From Campanula takesimana (lineage: Eukaryota; Streptophyta; Magnoliopsida; Asterales; Campanulaceae), in assembly GCA_026119855.1 (NCBI GenBank), contig JAOWBW010000006.1:3100001-3164000 (forward strand): a DNA stretch of 64,000 bases, written 5' to 3'. Both the position numbers and the translations under genes were made by a program. Numbering within the stretch: the stretch's first letter is position 1; the number at the start of each line of letters is the position of its first letter. This document shows positions 1 to 11,449 of the stretch, piece after piece. Under the pieces are notes generated by a model. That model ran no database searches, was not told the origin of the DNA, and saw nothing but the letters and a program-made list of their open reading frames with translations.

Positions 1-652
1 TCGCAACCCTAAATATAGCATAAATAAGGTTTTAATCTATGAACACGATGAACATATGAAGAACATATATGAACATATGAATAAACATGCGAAGCATATG
101 AAGAAACTATGAATAAACATGCAAGAACATGAATATTAAAAATCTACATTAGAAATAATGCAAGAACGTGAAGAAATAAGTTAGAAAACTTACCTATGTT
201 GGCAAGAAATAAACCTTGATCTTCTTGGAGGTTTGAATGCTAATTAGAGAGCAAAATTGTGTTTAAGAACTCTCAAATTCGGATCCCCCTAAACCAATAG
301 CATGAGATTGGTTTATATAGTAAACTGAGGGGAAAATCTGATGGTCCAGATCATCTGGCACAAGGTTGGCCGCCTGGCCATGGTTGAAGACGGCGACAAT
401 GTTGGCCGCGTGGCCAAGATCAACGCGTAACAATGTTGGCCGCCTGGCCAAGTCTGCAGGCTGACTTGATTTTCAAGCTAGGATTTCACTGTTGCTTTAT
501 GGTAACCCTAAGTTGCCTATTTTGATGGATTTTGTCATAAATGAGATATTTTGGGAATCCAGGACAAGTCTTTGTAAGGTTTCTAATTCCCATAAAGTCC
601 TTGTATTTTTGGGAAAGTCCTAATAAACTCATTTTCAGGTCGGGTACTAACA
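1..652 (-). repeat. 3' LTR of element A (partial)
   Basis: Aligns without gaps to 12502-13153. It ends on the plus strand in ...GGTACTAACA, so the minus-strand LTR starts TGTTAGTACC. Three TGGCCGCSTGGCCA motifs lie at 367-380, 403-416 and 437-450. Differences from the 5' LTR are near positions 176, 345, 473 and 576; two of them look like CpG decay. Confidence 0.9.
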
Positions 653-662
653 GTAGCCCCTC
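653..662 (-). other. Polypurine tract of element A
   Basis: On the minus strand this reads GAGGGGCTAC directly before the LTR start TGTTAG, the expected place for the plus-strand primer. The same block is at 29053-29062 in element C. Confidence 0.7.
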
Positions 663-775
663 GGCGACGCTTCTTGCAAGGCAATGTGGGGTCGACGATA
701 AAAGAAGGATCCGTCTGAAACATGAGTTTCAAAACAGATGAAAGGTAAGGGAACGGCTGAACCTTGGCAGGCGAC

Positions 776-973
776 CTACGTATCCGCGGGGGAATCAAGC
801 CAAACGTAGTTCAAATCTGATGGGGAAATTGGGAAGGACTGTCCTCTGATGGGAAACAACGTTTTCTGCTGGGGAAAATGCACCTGCTGGGGATGAGAGA
901 TAACCGCGTCGGTCGGGTGGCTGGACCTTTTCAGGTTTCCTACGTATCCTCCGAGGAATCAAGCCGGTCGTAG
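776..973. other. Two CTACG/CGTAG hairpins next to the 3' LTR
   Basis: First hairpin: CTACGT 776-781 pairs with ACGTAG 804-809 around a small inner TCC/GGA stem. Second: CTACG 940-944 pairs with CGTAG 969-973, with inner TCCT/AGGA (947-950/954-957). Both belong to a family found about ten times in this window. Equivalent copies in element C are at 29175-29208 and 29338-29371. Confidence 0.6.
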
Positions 974-1174
974 TTCAGAGATCTACTGGGGATAAAACGA
1001 GATGTCGGACTTCTACTGCGGATAATAAACCTACGGGCACTATCCTGCATGAAGAACGGACATTCATAAGCAGTGAAGTTATTTGGAAAAATAAGGACTA
1101 TGCTGTCTAAATAATCCCAAGATGGAATGATGGACGCAATCAGGATCGCCAGGGTTCCTGCCGATTGCGATAAA

Positions 1175-1945
1175 GTAATCGATGTTGGATCTCTCGCGAA
1201 CAGAAACGCCGAGGCTTCTGTCAACCACGATTGATCTAGGATGCATATGTCATAGAGGCGCCGAAGTCTCTATAATCATACGAATCCTAAAATAGATGCT
1301 GGATCGCTCGCAAACAGAAACGCCAAGGCTTCTGCCCATCGCGATCGATCTAGGATGCGTATGTCATAGAGGCGCCGAAGTCTCTACAATCATACGAATC
1401 CTAAAATAGATGCTGGATCGCTCGCAAACAGAAACGCCGAGGCTTCTGCCCATCGCGATCGATCTAGGATGCGTATGTCATAGAGGCGCCGAAGTCTCTA
1501 CAACCATACGAATCCTAAGCAAACATTAGGAAGTGCTAAAATAATAGATGCTGGATCTCTCGCAAACAGAAACGCCGAGGCTTCTGCCCATTGCGATCGA
1601 TCTAGGATGCGTATGTCATAGAGGCGCCGAAGTCTCTACAACCATACGAATCCTAAGTAAATATTAGGAAGTGCTAAAATAATAGATGCTGGATCTCTCG
1701 CAAACAGAAACGCCGAGGCTTCTGCCCATCGCGATCGATCTAGGATGCGTATGTCATAGAGGCGCCGAAGTCTCTACAACCATACGAATCCTAGGTAAAT
1801 ATTAGGAAGTTTTAAAATAATAGATGCTGGATCTCTCGCAAACAAAAACGCCGAGGCTTCTGCCCATCGCGATCGATCTAGGATGCGTATGTCATAGAGG
1901 CGCCGAAGTCTCTACAACCATACGAATCCTAAGCAAATATTAGGA
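1175..1945. repeat. Tandem repeat, six units of 114 or 138 bp
   Basis: Successive GATCTAGGATG blocks start near 1233, 1347, 1461, 1599, 1737 and 1875, so the unit is 114 bp and then 138 bp after gaining about 24 bp. Each unit has internal inverted repeats: GGATGCGTATG with CATACGAATCC enclosing TAGAG/CTCTA, and CAGAA/TTCTG around GCC/GGC. Element C has three related units (about 29560-29905). Noncoding. Confidence 0.85.
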
Positions 1946-2059
1946 AGTTTTAAGGGGTTTTCCATATTCAAAGGTAACGAATATCAGTCAAAATAGCGCT
2001 AAGGGCACCTAAAAATGAACAAAGGGAAATGTACCAGGGGTAAAACTGAAATTTTGCAT

Positions 2060-2232
2060 GTGGAGGCAAAGATGATGGATTGTTATGGAGTCGCAAACGG
2101 GATGAACTCTCAAGGAGTCATGAAGGTGATAGACTCTCAGGGAATCGCAGAAGTGATGGACTCTTGGGGAGTCGCAAAGGTGATGGACTCTCGGGGAGTC
2201 GCCAAGGTAAAGGACTCTTTGGTGAGCAAAGG
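2060..2232. repeat. About 30-bp tandem repeat of GACTC/GAGTC hairpins
   Basis: Five or so copies of a unit like GATGGACTCTCGGGGAGTCG, each with a GACTC...GAGTC inverted repeat. The array occupies the place where element C has its TGGCCGC motif array in front of an antisense PMD gene. An ORF through it has only low-complexity repeats and is not accepted as a gene. Confidence 0.7.
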
Positions 2233-2379
2233 ACGACCACGGAAAGCGTAATGTTTGGGATCCGCTTACCCTAAATTAGGAGGAATACATAATATGAGGC
2301 TACGAACCATTAAGATGAAGGTATTAGGTAAGGGACATTTTGCTTGGTTTCTTAGGGTAGGACCTAAGGCTTCTAAGGA

Positions 2380-4135
2380 AAGGGGATGGGTAGCCTCTTA
2401 GATAAGGATGCAAAAGATGTTATGGTTGTTTAGACTTGAGATTGTGTCTTGGGTACAATGTGGGTTTCCTAGGCTTACGGGCTAGGGTTTGGAGAGAATG
2501 CGACTGCCTAGGCTCGAGGCTAGGGTTCGGAGAGAATATGGAAAGGCTATTGTACCCTAGGCATAAGACTAGCGGGGGATTGAGATTATAAATTTCCTAG
2601 GTTTCGAGACTAGGGTTTCGAGAATTTGGAAAGGATGTTGCACACAGGGCTTTAGAAATTCCCTAGAACTTGGGCTAGGGTAAAAGGGGATGGTGCTTCC
2701 TAGGCTTGAGACTAGGGTTTGGAGAGAATGCAGATTCCTAGGTTTGGGGCTAGGGTTTGGAGAGGTTGAGGTTTGGGAACTTCCTAGATGTTAGGGTTTC
2801 GAACAAGGGTTTGGAAACTGGTGTTTAAGGACCATGACTCTCCTAGGTTTGGGACTAGGGTTTAGAAATATCCTAGGCTTCGCGGCTAGGGCTTGGAGTT
2901 GTGGTAGGTTCAGAGGTTGCAAAGGCATTGGCTTTTAGACATAAGGCTGGGAGTTGGAAAGGTTGTGACTTCCTAGGCTTGAGACCATGGACCGTTGGGA
3001 AGAGGGATTGCTTTTGTGGAAGGTCCACTAAGCTTGATGTTAGGGTTCACCATTTTCCGGGATTGGTGACTATGGCTTGGAAATGTTCGTGGTAACCTAG
3101 GCTTTAGGCTAGATTTTAAGGCTAAGGACTGTAAACTTCCTATATTTTGAGACTAAGGTGAAGGAGTTTCCTAGGTCTAGGACTGGGGTTTGAAGGGAAT
3201 GTTGAATCCTAGGCTTGATGATAGAATTTAAAGAGGATAATTTCTACCTAGGCTTGAGGCTAGGGTTTTAGAAAGAGTGCGATTACCTAGGTTAGAGGCT
3301 AGGGTATGGAGCGAATGCGAGTACCTAGGCTCGAGGCTAGGGTTTAGAGCGAATGCGACTACCTAGGCTCGAGGCTAGGGTTTAGAGCGAATGCGGCTTG
3401 CTAAGGTTGATTAAGTTTTGGACAGGGCATTGTATCCTAGGTTTTGGGTTAGGGTTCAATAAGACGGGGAATTAAGATTGTAAATTTCCTAGGTTTCGAG
3501 ACTAGGGTTTCGGGAATTTGGAAATGATGTTGCATGCGGGGCTTTGGAAATTCCCTAGAACTTGGGCTAGGGTTAAAGAGGATGTTGCGGCTTCATAGGC
3601 CTAAGGATATATGACTACCTAGGCTTGAGGCTAGGGTTTGGGGAGAACGCGACTTCCTAGGTTTGAGGCTAGGGTTTGGAAAAAATATCGACTACCTAGG
3701 CTTGAGGCTAGAGTTTGGAGGGAATGTGACTACTTAGGCTCGAGGGTAGGGTTTAGGAAGGATGTGGCTACCTAGGATCGAGGCTAGGGTTTAAGAAGGA
3801 TGTAACTTCCTAGGCTTTAGGCTAGGATTTGGAAGGATGTAATTACCTAGGCTTGGGGCTAGGGTTTGAGAGAATGTGATTACGTAGGTTTAAGGCTAGG
3901 CTTCGGATAGAAGGTGACTACCTAGGATTGAGGCTAGGGTTTAGAGAGAAGGCGATTACCTAGGTTTGGGACTAGGGTTTAGAGGGAATACGATTACCTA
4001 GGTTTAAGGCTAGGCTTTGAATAGAAGGTGACTACCTAGGCTTGAGGCTAGGGTTTGTAGAGGATGAAGCAACCTAGGCTTGAGGATGGGGTTGAGAGAA
4101 TGTGACTACTTAGGCTTAAGGCTAGGGTTTGGAGA
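2380..4135. repeat. About 40-bp minisatellite, CCTAGGCTTGAGGCTAGGG type
   Basis: Dozens of degenerate units of the type CCTAGGCTTGAGGCTAGGG followed by TTTGGAGAGAATGCGACTA. Each unit has a CCTAG/CTAGG inverted repeat with a 7-9 nt loop. No coding potential is seen. It fills the region where the PMD genes lie in element C. Confidence 0.8.
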
Positions 4136-5860
4136 CCGAAAGCATTTGAAGGTTTGTCTTGGTTTAGACCGGGCAAGTTTGAGGTCTAAGAGTGTTGCGG
4201 TTTGGGGCAGGTGAGCTTGATACCTCATGGCTGGATAGGCTCGATAGGTTAGACCTAGGCTAGAGTGCTAGGGTTTAGCTAGGGTAAGACTCAAACATGT
4301 GTTAAGGAGACCGGGGCCTAATGGAATGGTAGGCGTGAGATCTAGGAGATCGAAGGCTAGGTAGGGTAGCGTTGGGACATAAGGCTTTCAAGCGGGTAAG
4401 TCTTTTGTCCTAGAGAAACCGCGTTATGGGTTAGGACCAAGCAGGTTTGAGGTCGGCCAAGGTGCAACGGATTGGGATTGGATGATCCTAGTACCTAATA
4501 CGCATGTCGGGCTTGGATCCTAGAGTGTTTGAAAGTTTAGGCTAGGTGCGAACCGTAGGTGCAGGAAATGGTTTTGGATATATGACCATGTTGGCGCTTT
4601 AGGTAAAAGGATTGAGTGTCCAAGACTTTGCTCGAGTACAATAGGTGCCTAAGTTGGATTGGGTATGCTTAAGACCGAAGTTTGTCTTAGAGGTCATTGC
4701 GCGTGACCAAACTCGTTCGGCGATTGTGAAGGTAGGCTAGGGATGGGACCCAAAGGTGTTAAGCGCACGAGTTTTGACCGGACGGGTTTTGATATCTTTA
4801 TGGCATGTCACGGTATGTGGAAGATCCTATGCGTTCGAGCATGTTTGAGGTTTGGACTCGTGGGGAAGAAAGGTTTGAGATCCATGGAGTTCAAGGGTGG
4901 ACCTCGTAGGTGGCGAGGTTTGGACTCGGCTCGGATTAAGTAGGTTAGAGACCTAAGGGGTTGAAGGTCAGACTAGGAAGTCTTTTGAAGCTAGGGAATG
5001 ACACTAGGTTGGTACTTGGTAGGTTTAAGAGTGGTAGGGCCATGGCTTGGATATGACGGGAGTCGGGAGACGTAGATGTGTTGCTTTTAGTCGGACCAAG
5101 TAGGCTTGGGAATTAAAGAGTCCAAAGGGTGGAGGTCTAAGGTTATAGACCTAGAGAGTGGACAGTTTTGTGATCTAAAGGGTTTAGGAGTTGAGACCTA
5201 ATGTGTGGATCGGATATGCTAGAGACTTAAAAGATAGGCGATTGGTAGACTCGAGTGGTCTTGGGATCTAAAGGATTGCTCAACAGGTTAGACTGAGTAG
5301 ACCTAAGAGGTTGGACCTAGGAGGATAAGAGAGCTATTGCTTAGACAAGGTAAGGATGAGTATGTATTGGTAGGTTTGAGATCTAGGAGATCGGGTAGGC
5401 TCGGGACCGGTAGGTTCGGGACCTAATGGGTCACCCTAAGGATTTGGCTTTGGTTAACTGGTTTAAGGTCTGAAGTTTTGGGTAGAACCGGTTTGAGGCC
5501 GAAGGGGTCATGCTACGAACTTGCGGAAGGTCGAGCTAAGAGGTTATGATGTAACCTAGGTAAGACTCACCGGGCAGGTTTGGGACCTAGGTAAGACTGA
5601 TCGGGTAGGCTCGGGACCTAGAGAGTTTATGGTGTAACTTAGGCAAGACTGACCGGGTAGGCTTGGGACCTAAGGTTTTGAACCAGGTAGGTTGGGACCT
5701 AAGGGTATCCTATTGTGTAGGAAATAGGGTGAAGGACCGAGTCGGTTCAAGAATCACGGAGATGGGTCTCAGATGGATCGAGGATGTTTTTACAATTTTG
5801 TGGAGACCGAGCGTGCGGGTTTATAAACAAAGTGTCGGGGAGGAGAAAACTTTATGAAAG
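4136..5860. repeat. Degenerate G-rich repeats
   Basis: An irregular continuation of the array, with recurring blocks like GGGACCTAGGTAAGACTGACC and GGTAGGCTTGGGACCTA. Periodicity is loose and no ORF is convincing. Confidence 0.5.
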
Positions 5861-6093
5861 TGTTATGATCTTATACAGATGTCTTATAATTAATTATGAT
5901 TCTAATCAATCCAAATAGGTCATCGCGTGCCGAGTTTGACGATGAGGGGTGCCCTTCTTCTAAGTGTATCCTTGTTGACGCCTCGGTATTCTCTGGGAAA
6001 CCACATAGTCGACCCTTTCTGTTGGGGAAGCCCCAGTTCGATAAGGGTGTAGAGCGGGGTATCCTACCTCCTTTAAGACGCACCCTTTTTTCT
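5861..6093. other. No gene recognised
   Basis: Short unique noncoding stretch between the G-rich repeats and the first CTAG-type hairpin. Confidence 0.4.
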
Positions 6094-6130
6094 GCCTAGA
6101 CCGCCCTTTCGGGTTTTCAATCTAGCGGGC
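6094..6130. other. CTAG-type hairpin, copy 1
   Basis: CTAGA (6096-6100) pairs with TCTAG (6121-6125), enclosing CCGCCCTTTCGGG, which can itself fold. Seven related copies occur here, all inside gypsy elements. A T-tract of about 28 follows at 6151-6178. Confidence 0.6.
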
Positions 6131-6623
6131 ATCTCTTTTGCGTCATCTCCTTTTTTTTTTTTTTTTTTTTTTTTTTTTGAAAATCATTCAGTCGACTCAA
6201 AAAAGGAAAAAAATAATTGTTTAAACATGCGGGGGCATTTTGGTGAGAGTAAGAGAGAGAGAGAGAGATAGTACTCACATTTTGACTCTTTGAGCAACTG
6301 AGGGTATATATGTACAAAAGGGAAGAAGCCCCTGCTTTGACAGAAAGTAAGTGTTTAGCTCTTTCCTAGATTGTAGAACGGAAGACTTGTCAAGACATTT
6401 GAAAATTGTTTTATTCAAGATTCTCATTTGATTGCTCGAGAATGGACCTCGTTGATTAGTTAATGAGTTATGGTTAATTGGTAAACAAGTAGCCTCAAAT
6501 TAATAAATGTTTTGATCAATTGTGAGTGAAGAAGTCAGGAGTAGAAATATGGGGGAAGAGAGAAGAGAAAGAAAATTGGCTCGAGGTGGGTTGTGTATAT
6601 TTTGGACCGAACCGGGAGGTTGC

Positions 6624-6662
6624 CTACGTTCTCCTCAAGGTGAGGAGCTCAGGTCCGCGTAG
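6624..6662. other. CTACG-type hairpin with perfect 7-bp inner stem
   Basis: CTACG 6624-6628 pairs with CGTAG 6658-6662. The inner stem CTCCTCA (6631-6637) pairs perfectly with TGAGGAG (6641-6647) around an AGG loop. This is the cleanest member of the family. Confidence 0.65.
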
Positions 6663-7044
6663 TTCGGGGATGACCCGCTTGACGATGGTGTCGGGTTTCA
6701 GTGGGTATGTGTGGGAGGAAAGAAAAGAAAGAAAGTTGACCCAAGGTAGGTTATGTTTGGCTTTGAGTGGTTGCCCGGTTTACGATGAAGTTGGGTTTTG
6801 AGTTTAGGGGTGTGAGGTTCGTTTGAGGTGAGTTGTTCTTTGTAGCTCATTGCGGTGGATTACTCCTTTGTAGTTGTTGCAGTGGATTGCTCCATCGTAG
6901 TTGTCATGGGTTGCTGCTGCCGTGTTAATCTTCTTTGTAGGGAAAGAAAGAAAAATAGAACATTTGAAGTGAAAATATTCTGTGGTGATAGCCCCTTCTA
7001 TTTTTTTTTTTTTTTTTTTTTTTATGTGCACACCCTTTTTTTTT

Positions 7045-7137
7045 GCCTAGGCCGCCCTTTCGGGTTTTCAACCTAGCGGGCTTCTTTTTGTGCAATGCTC
7101 TAATTTTTGCCTGGGTCGCCTTTTTGGTTCGACCTAG
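7045..7137. other. CTAG-type hairpins, copies 2 and 3
   Basis: Copy 2: CTAGG 7047-7051 with CCTAG 7072-7076. Copy 3: CTGGGTC 7111-7117 with GACCTAG 7131-7137, seven pairs including one G.T. Stem bases differ from copy 1 but pairing is kept. Confidence 0.6.
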
Positions 7138-7142
7138 CGAGC

Positions 7143-8041
7143 TTTCATTTTATATTTGTACATGAAACATTGGGCAAGACGAGCCCCTGGTTCGTTTTCG
7201 CATTTGTTGATTGCGAAGTAGCTTCCTTATAGTTCAAGCGGCTTTTTGCTGGCGGCGGGCATCGTAGTCCCTTGTCCTTCATCGACGGAGCTCCATCGGA
7301 TCGTCACGTGGCACCCATGAATGGTATAAACAACTTCGTGCACTTGGCATTTGCGATGGAATACAGACAACCTCAGTGTATCGGCATGTAATACTCATGA
7401 ATGGGAGAAACATCCCTCTTGAATCGTGGCAGCATGGGTGCCTGATGATGAGCAACCGCAGTCTATTTCTTTGCATGACCGTGTGGAAAAGGGGTTAATG
7501 GTGAGACGGGAGGTGTATGGGAGAAGGTGTATGGAGAGAGTGTTCGTGAAGAATGTACACGGGGTGAGTGTATAGCGGGTATTATATGGATAGGTATATG
7601 GAGGGTGTACACAGGGGGAAGTGTATATAGAGAGTGTATGGGGGTAGAATGTAGAGAGAAGAGAAAGTGATTCGTTCATCCCAATTGATCGAAGCATTCG
7701 TTATTTTAAGATTAATCGTTTACTTAATTATGTGAATGGTTTGTGGGTCCATTTACCTTTTAATGAGTCGCCATTAATGAGTAAGATTAAGATTAATTCA
7801 TCATATAAAGATATAGCAATCAAGCGAAAATGGTGAATAAGACAATTTTCATGGAATTGATTTATGCAAGATTATGTCTCAAGTCTAGAGAGAAAAGAAA
7901 TAAAGACTCTTTTATTATTTGAAAGAAAAACGACTAATCCGGGGTGGACTTTTACTTAAAGAAACAAAAATCGTCCAAGGTGGACTTTTGACTAAGGACA
8001 CTCTAGAACCTACAAAGACTGAATGACCCTTTTCTTTTCTT
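7143..8041. other. No gene recognised
   Basis: Downstream region of the gag ORF on the minus strand. It holds irregular GTATATGGAGGGTGTA-like repeats near 7490-7640 and nothing else I can name. Confidence 0.4.
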
Positions 8042-8722
8042 TTATTTAAAGGAGGTAGCCCCAATTTCCTCTTTTGCCCATGCCCATGTATTCCGTTGGC
8101 GGGTGATGACTCCGCTGTTAATGAGGCTTTGAATCTTTCTCCTCAATTGGAGGCAATCTTCGGTGTCATGTCTAATGTACTGGTGGTATTGGCAGTGTTT
8201 GGAGGGATCCAAGCCTTGCTTCACCCTACTTGGTTCATAATTGAACAAAGGAGACAACTTGCCGGCTTGAACTAGACTTTTGAAGAGTTTGCCCAAGTCA
8301 TCGAATTCGCGCTCGTCCTTCCTTTCACGAACTGTCTTTGAGGGTAATTTAGGTACCGGCACCCCTTGTTGATGGGTAGTCATAGGGGGCATCCCGACGG
8401 GGACAGTCTGTGGCGGCCCGTACATTTGAGGAGCGCACGGGTGTTGACATTGAGCAAGAGGGAGAATTCGACTGAGGTAATCATAAACGCCACGAATGTC
8501 AGACAAATGGCGCCTCTCGATATCCCTTAGGGTCTTATGCATCTCCTTCTGAAAGTGTGTTGCTTGCTCGTTGAGAATGGCCTTAAAGTGGATTGCTTGT
8601 TCATCGAGGATGGCTTCGAAGTGGGATGCTTGCTTACTGAGAGCAGTACCGGTGTAGAGGATTGTCTCGGGATCTTGGGTAGCAACTTCAGTTGCAACTT
8701 CGATGTTCCTTGCAGCCGACAT
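8042..8722 (-). CDS. Truncated gag-like protein of element A, 226 aa
   Basis: The only ORF of element A that looks like a protein gene. The N-terminal third repeats a heptad-like pattern (HFEAILDEQ, HFKAILNEQ, HFQKEMHK) and probably forms a coiled coil. The middle is Pro-rich. Residues about 165-205 match the C-terminal part of Tat/Ogre-group Gag: an EREFDDLG block, then a C-x2-H-x4-H-x4-C knuckle (CQYHQYIRHDTEDC) and the RRKIQSLINSG helix. The knuckle has the same spacing as G2 Gag, supporting nucleic-acid binding. The main capsid region seen in G2 Gag is missing, so the gene is an internal-deletion product. The start is the first ATG in frame. CTACG-type hairpins lie on both sides (6624-6662 and 8893-8952). 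Whether it is still made or packages RNA cannot be judged. Confidence 0.7.
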   Translation of the reverse strand: MSAARNIEVATEVATQDPETILYTGTALSKQASHFEAILDEQAIHFKAILNEQATHFQKEMHKTLRDIERRHLSDIRGVYDYLSRILPLAQCQHPCAPQMYGPPQTVPVGMPPMTTHQQGVPVPKLPSKTVRERKDEREFDDLGKLFKSLVQAGKLSPLFNYEPSRVKQGLDPSKHCQYHQYIRHDTEDCLQLRRKIQSLINSGVITRQRNTWAWAKEEIGATSFK

Positions 8723-8892
8723 GATGCAGAACTCTAGTCATGAAAGAGTTAAGCCTTTTAGTTGAATTAAATTAGATTCGTATTTAATGATAAGGCATCG
8801 TTATAAAAATCATTTTTTGGAAAAGAGTCGGTCTCCACATTTTTAAAATGCATTTTGGTAAAAAATTGAAAGTTTGACCGGGCCGAAGTTGC

Positions 8893-8952
8893 CTACGTTC
8901 CCCTTACCATGAGGGAGAGGTCCCACATAATAAGAGGCTCAGGTCGCCGTAG
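8893..8952. other. CTACG-type hairpin upstream of gag
   Basis: CTACG 8893-8897 pairs with CGTAG 8948-8952. The inner stem is CCCTTA/TGAGGG with one T.G pair and a CCA loop, followed by a 20-base insertion before the conserved GGCTCAGGTC. Confidence 0.55.
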
Positions 8953-9089
8953 TTCGAATCAAGTTAGACTTTTAAAAAGAGGTGAGAGATGACCATAGGG
9001 GTCAAAAAGAGGGAGATGACTCGGTCCTTGGTCAAGCATGGGTGAGGAAGACCTATAGGAGTTGGTTTTGATTGAGTAGGGTATGGCTT

Positions 9090-10960
9090 GACCTAAATTT
9101 GACCTAAGGTTTGACCTAAGGTTTGAGACAAGAAGTGGTTCAAGCTAGGATGCGACGATAATGGTGGGTTGACCTAGATGGGTAAAGGATAGGTCGACCT
9201 AAATAAGAAGGGTTGGATTGACCTATATGGTGAATGAATCAAGATAGCGGGTTGTAGCGGTTTGCCTATGGGATGATCTAAGCGGGATGGACATGGTTTG
9301 ACCTAGGCGGGTCTAAGGTTGACCTATTCGGGTTGGTGGATTAAGGAAGGTTGGAGATTGACCTAGATGGATCCAAGATAGGTAAGTCGATCTAAGCGGG
9401 TCACGGGGTGACCTTGGCAGGTCAAAGGTGAAGGGGTAGTTTTAACTTAAGACGGGCAGGTTGACCTAAATGGGTCAAGGATGGTGTGTGTACCTAAACG
9501 GGTTGACCTAGGTTGGTCTGGACGACGGTGGGTCAAGATAACGGTTTGACCTAAGCGGGTTAGGACCAAAGGTAATTGGGTTCACTTATGGAATCAAAGA
9601 TTGACCTAGGAGGTCGAAAACGGATAAGGTTGACCTAGGAGTCCAAGTTTGACCTAAGAGGTCGAAGGTGATTGGGTTGACCTAGGAGGTCAAAGGTTGA
9701 CCTAAGAGGTCAACGGGTGATAATGTTGACCGAGGGGTCCAAGGGTAGACCTAAGAGGTCAAAGGTGGATGAGGTTGACCTAAGAGGTCAAAGGCGGATG
9801 AGAATGACCTATGGGGTCAAAGGTTGACCTAAGAGGTCAAAGACGATAAAGTTTACCTATGGGGGTTAAATGTGATAAGGTTGTCCTAGGAGGTCAAGGG
9901 TTGACCTAAGAGGTCGAGGGGTGATCTAAGAGGTCGAGGGTGATAAGGTTGACCTAAGGGGTCCAAGGTTTGCCCTATGGGGTCAAAGGCAGATGAGAAT
10001 GACCTATGGGGTCAAAGGTTGACCTACGAGGTCAAAGGCGGATGAGGTTGACCTAAGGGGTCAAAGGTTGACCTAAGAGGTCGAGGGGTGACCTAAGAGG
10101 TCGAAGGTGATAAGGTTGACCTAGGAGGTCAAGGGTTGACCTAAGAGGTCGGAGGTTGATAAAGTTGACCTAGGGGGTCAAGGGTAGACCTAAGAGGTCA
10201 AAGGCGGATGAGGTTGACCTAAGAGGTCAAAGGCGGATGAGAATGACCTATGGGGTCAAAGGTTGACCTAAGAGGTCAAAGGCGGATGAGGTTGACCTAA
10301 GGGGTCAAAGGTTGACCTAAGAGGTCGAGGGGTGACCTAAGAGGTCGAAGTGATAGGGTTAACCTAGGAGGTCAAGGGTTGACCTAAGAGGTCGGAGGTT
10401 GATAAAGTTGACCTAGGGGGTCAAGGGTAGACCTAATAGGTCAAAGGTTGGTAAGGTTGACCTAGGGGGTCAAAGGTTGACTTAAACAGATAAGATTGAC
10501 CTAGGGGGTCAAAGGTTGACTTAAACGGATAAGATTGACCTAGGGGGTCAAAGGTTGGCCTAAGAGCTCAAAGGCTGGTAAGGTTGACCTAGGCGGTTAA
10601 AGGTTGACCTATGAGGTCAAAGGTAGATAAGGTTGACCTAGGAGGTCAAAGGGTAGACCTAAGAGGTTAAAGATGATAAAGTTTGACCTAGGGGGTCAGA
10701 GGTGATAAGGCTGACCTAGGAGGTCAAGGGTTGACCTAAGAGGTCGAAGGGTGGTAAGGTTGACCTAGGGGGTCAAAGGTTGACATAGGAGGTCAAAGGT
10801 AGATAAGGTTGACCTAGGAGGTCAAGGTTGGGAAGGTTGACCTAGGCGGTCAAAGGTTGACCTAGGAGGTCAAAGGTAGATAAGATTGTCCTGAGAGGCC
10901 AAAGGATGGTGGGATTTTGGCCAAAGCGGGCCGAGATGATAGGCCAAGATGAGGAATTTT
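9090..10960. repeat. Array of palindromic TTGACCT-AGGTCAA units
   Basis: Dense repeats of the type TTGACCTAGGAGGTCAAAGG and TTGACCTAAGAGGTCAAAGG at spacings of about 20-35 bp, most regular from 9600 to 10900. The unit core is a perfect 7-bp inverted repeat with a 3-nt spacer (AGG, AAG or GGG). TTGACC and its complement GGTCAA match the WRKY W-box core TTGAC(C/T), so each unit offers two inverted sites. There is no convincing ORF. It lies in the leader, between PBS and gag. Confidence 0.85.
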
Positions 10961-11449
10961 GATAGATGGCCCACGGGGTGAGCGATGGACCTTAGAGGTC
11001 GCCTAGATGCAATGCACATTTTATTTTGCGAAAAGTTTTGCATTTATTTACATCCTAAATGGGTGGTCCGAGGAGTGTTCTAATCTCTATGTGAGGGTTG
11101 ACACGGGTTAGGTTAAAGGTTCCCACCGCTCGCGGAACGTACACGGTGAGTGGAGTAGACGAGTGACTCGAAAAGAGGGCGGCAGTAGCGCACAAATTCC
11201 CGCACATCGAAAACTCCGGGTAGTAGGGACATGTGCAGTGGTGACACGGACTAGTGGTAGTGTGTGGCAAGAAACTAATTCTTTTTAAAGGGAAAAGAGA
11301 GAAGTTTTGAATGTTTGAATGATGCTATGCAATGCAATGCAAGAGAAGGAAAATAATGTACAAGGGAGCATAGCAGAGTTTTGTTTGACCTTAGTACTAT
11401 AGGGAAAGTACAAAAAATACATGTATTGAAAAAATACAAGGTACACATA
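10961..11449. other. No gene recognised
   Basis: Unique noncoding leader sequence of element A between two arrays; no motif I can name. Confidence 0.4.

Noticed and set aside
2015..2251. Plus-strand ORF with repeated MDSWGVAKV units
   Set aside because: A translation of the GACTC/GAGTC tandem repeat; no family match.
6117..7031. Small ORFs around T-tracts with poly-Lys
   Set aside because: They arise from homopolymer runs next to the hairpins and have no protein character.
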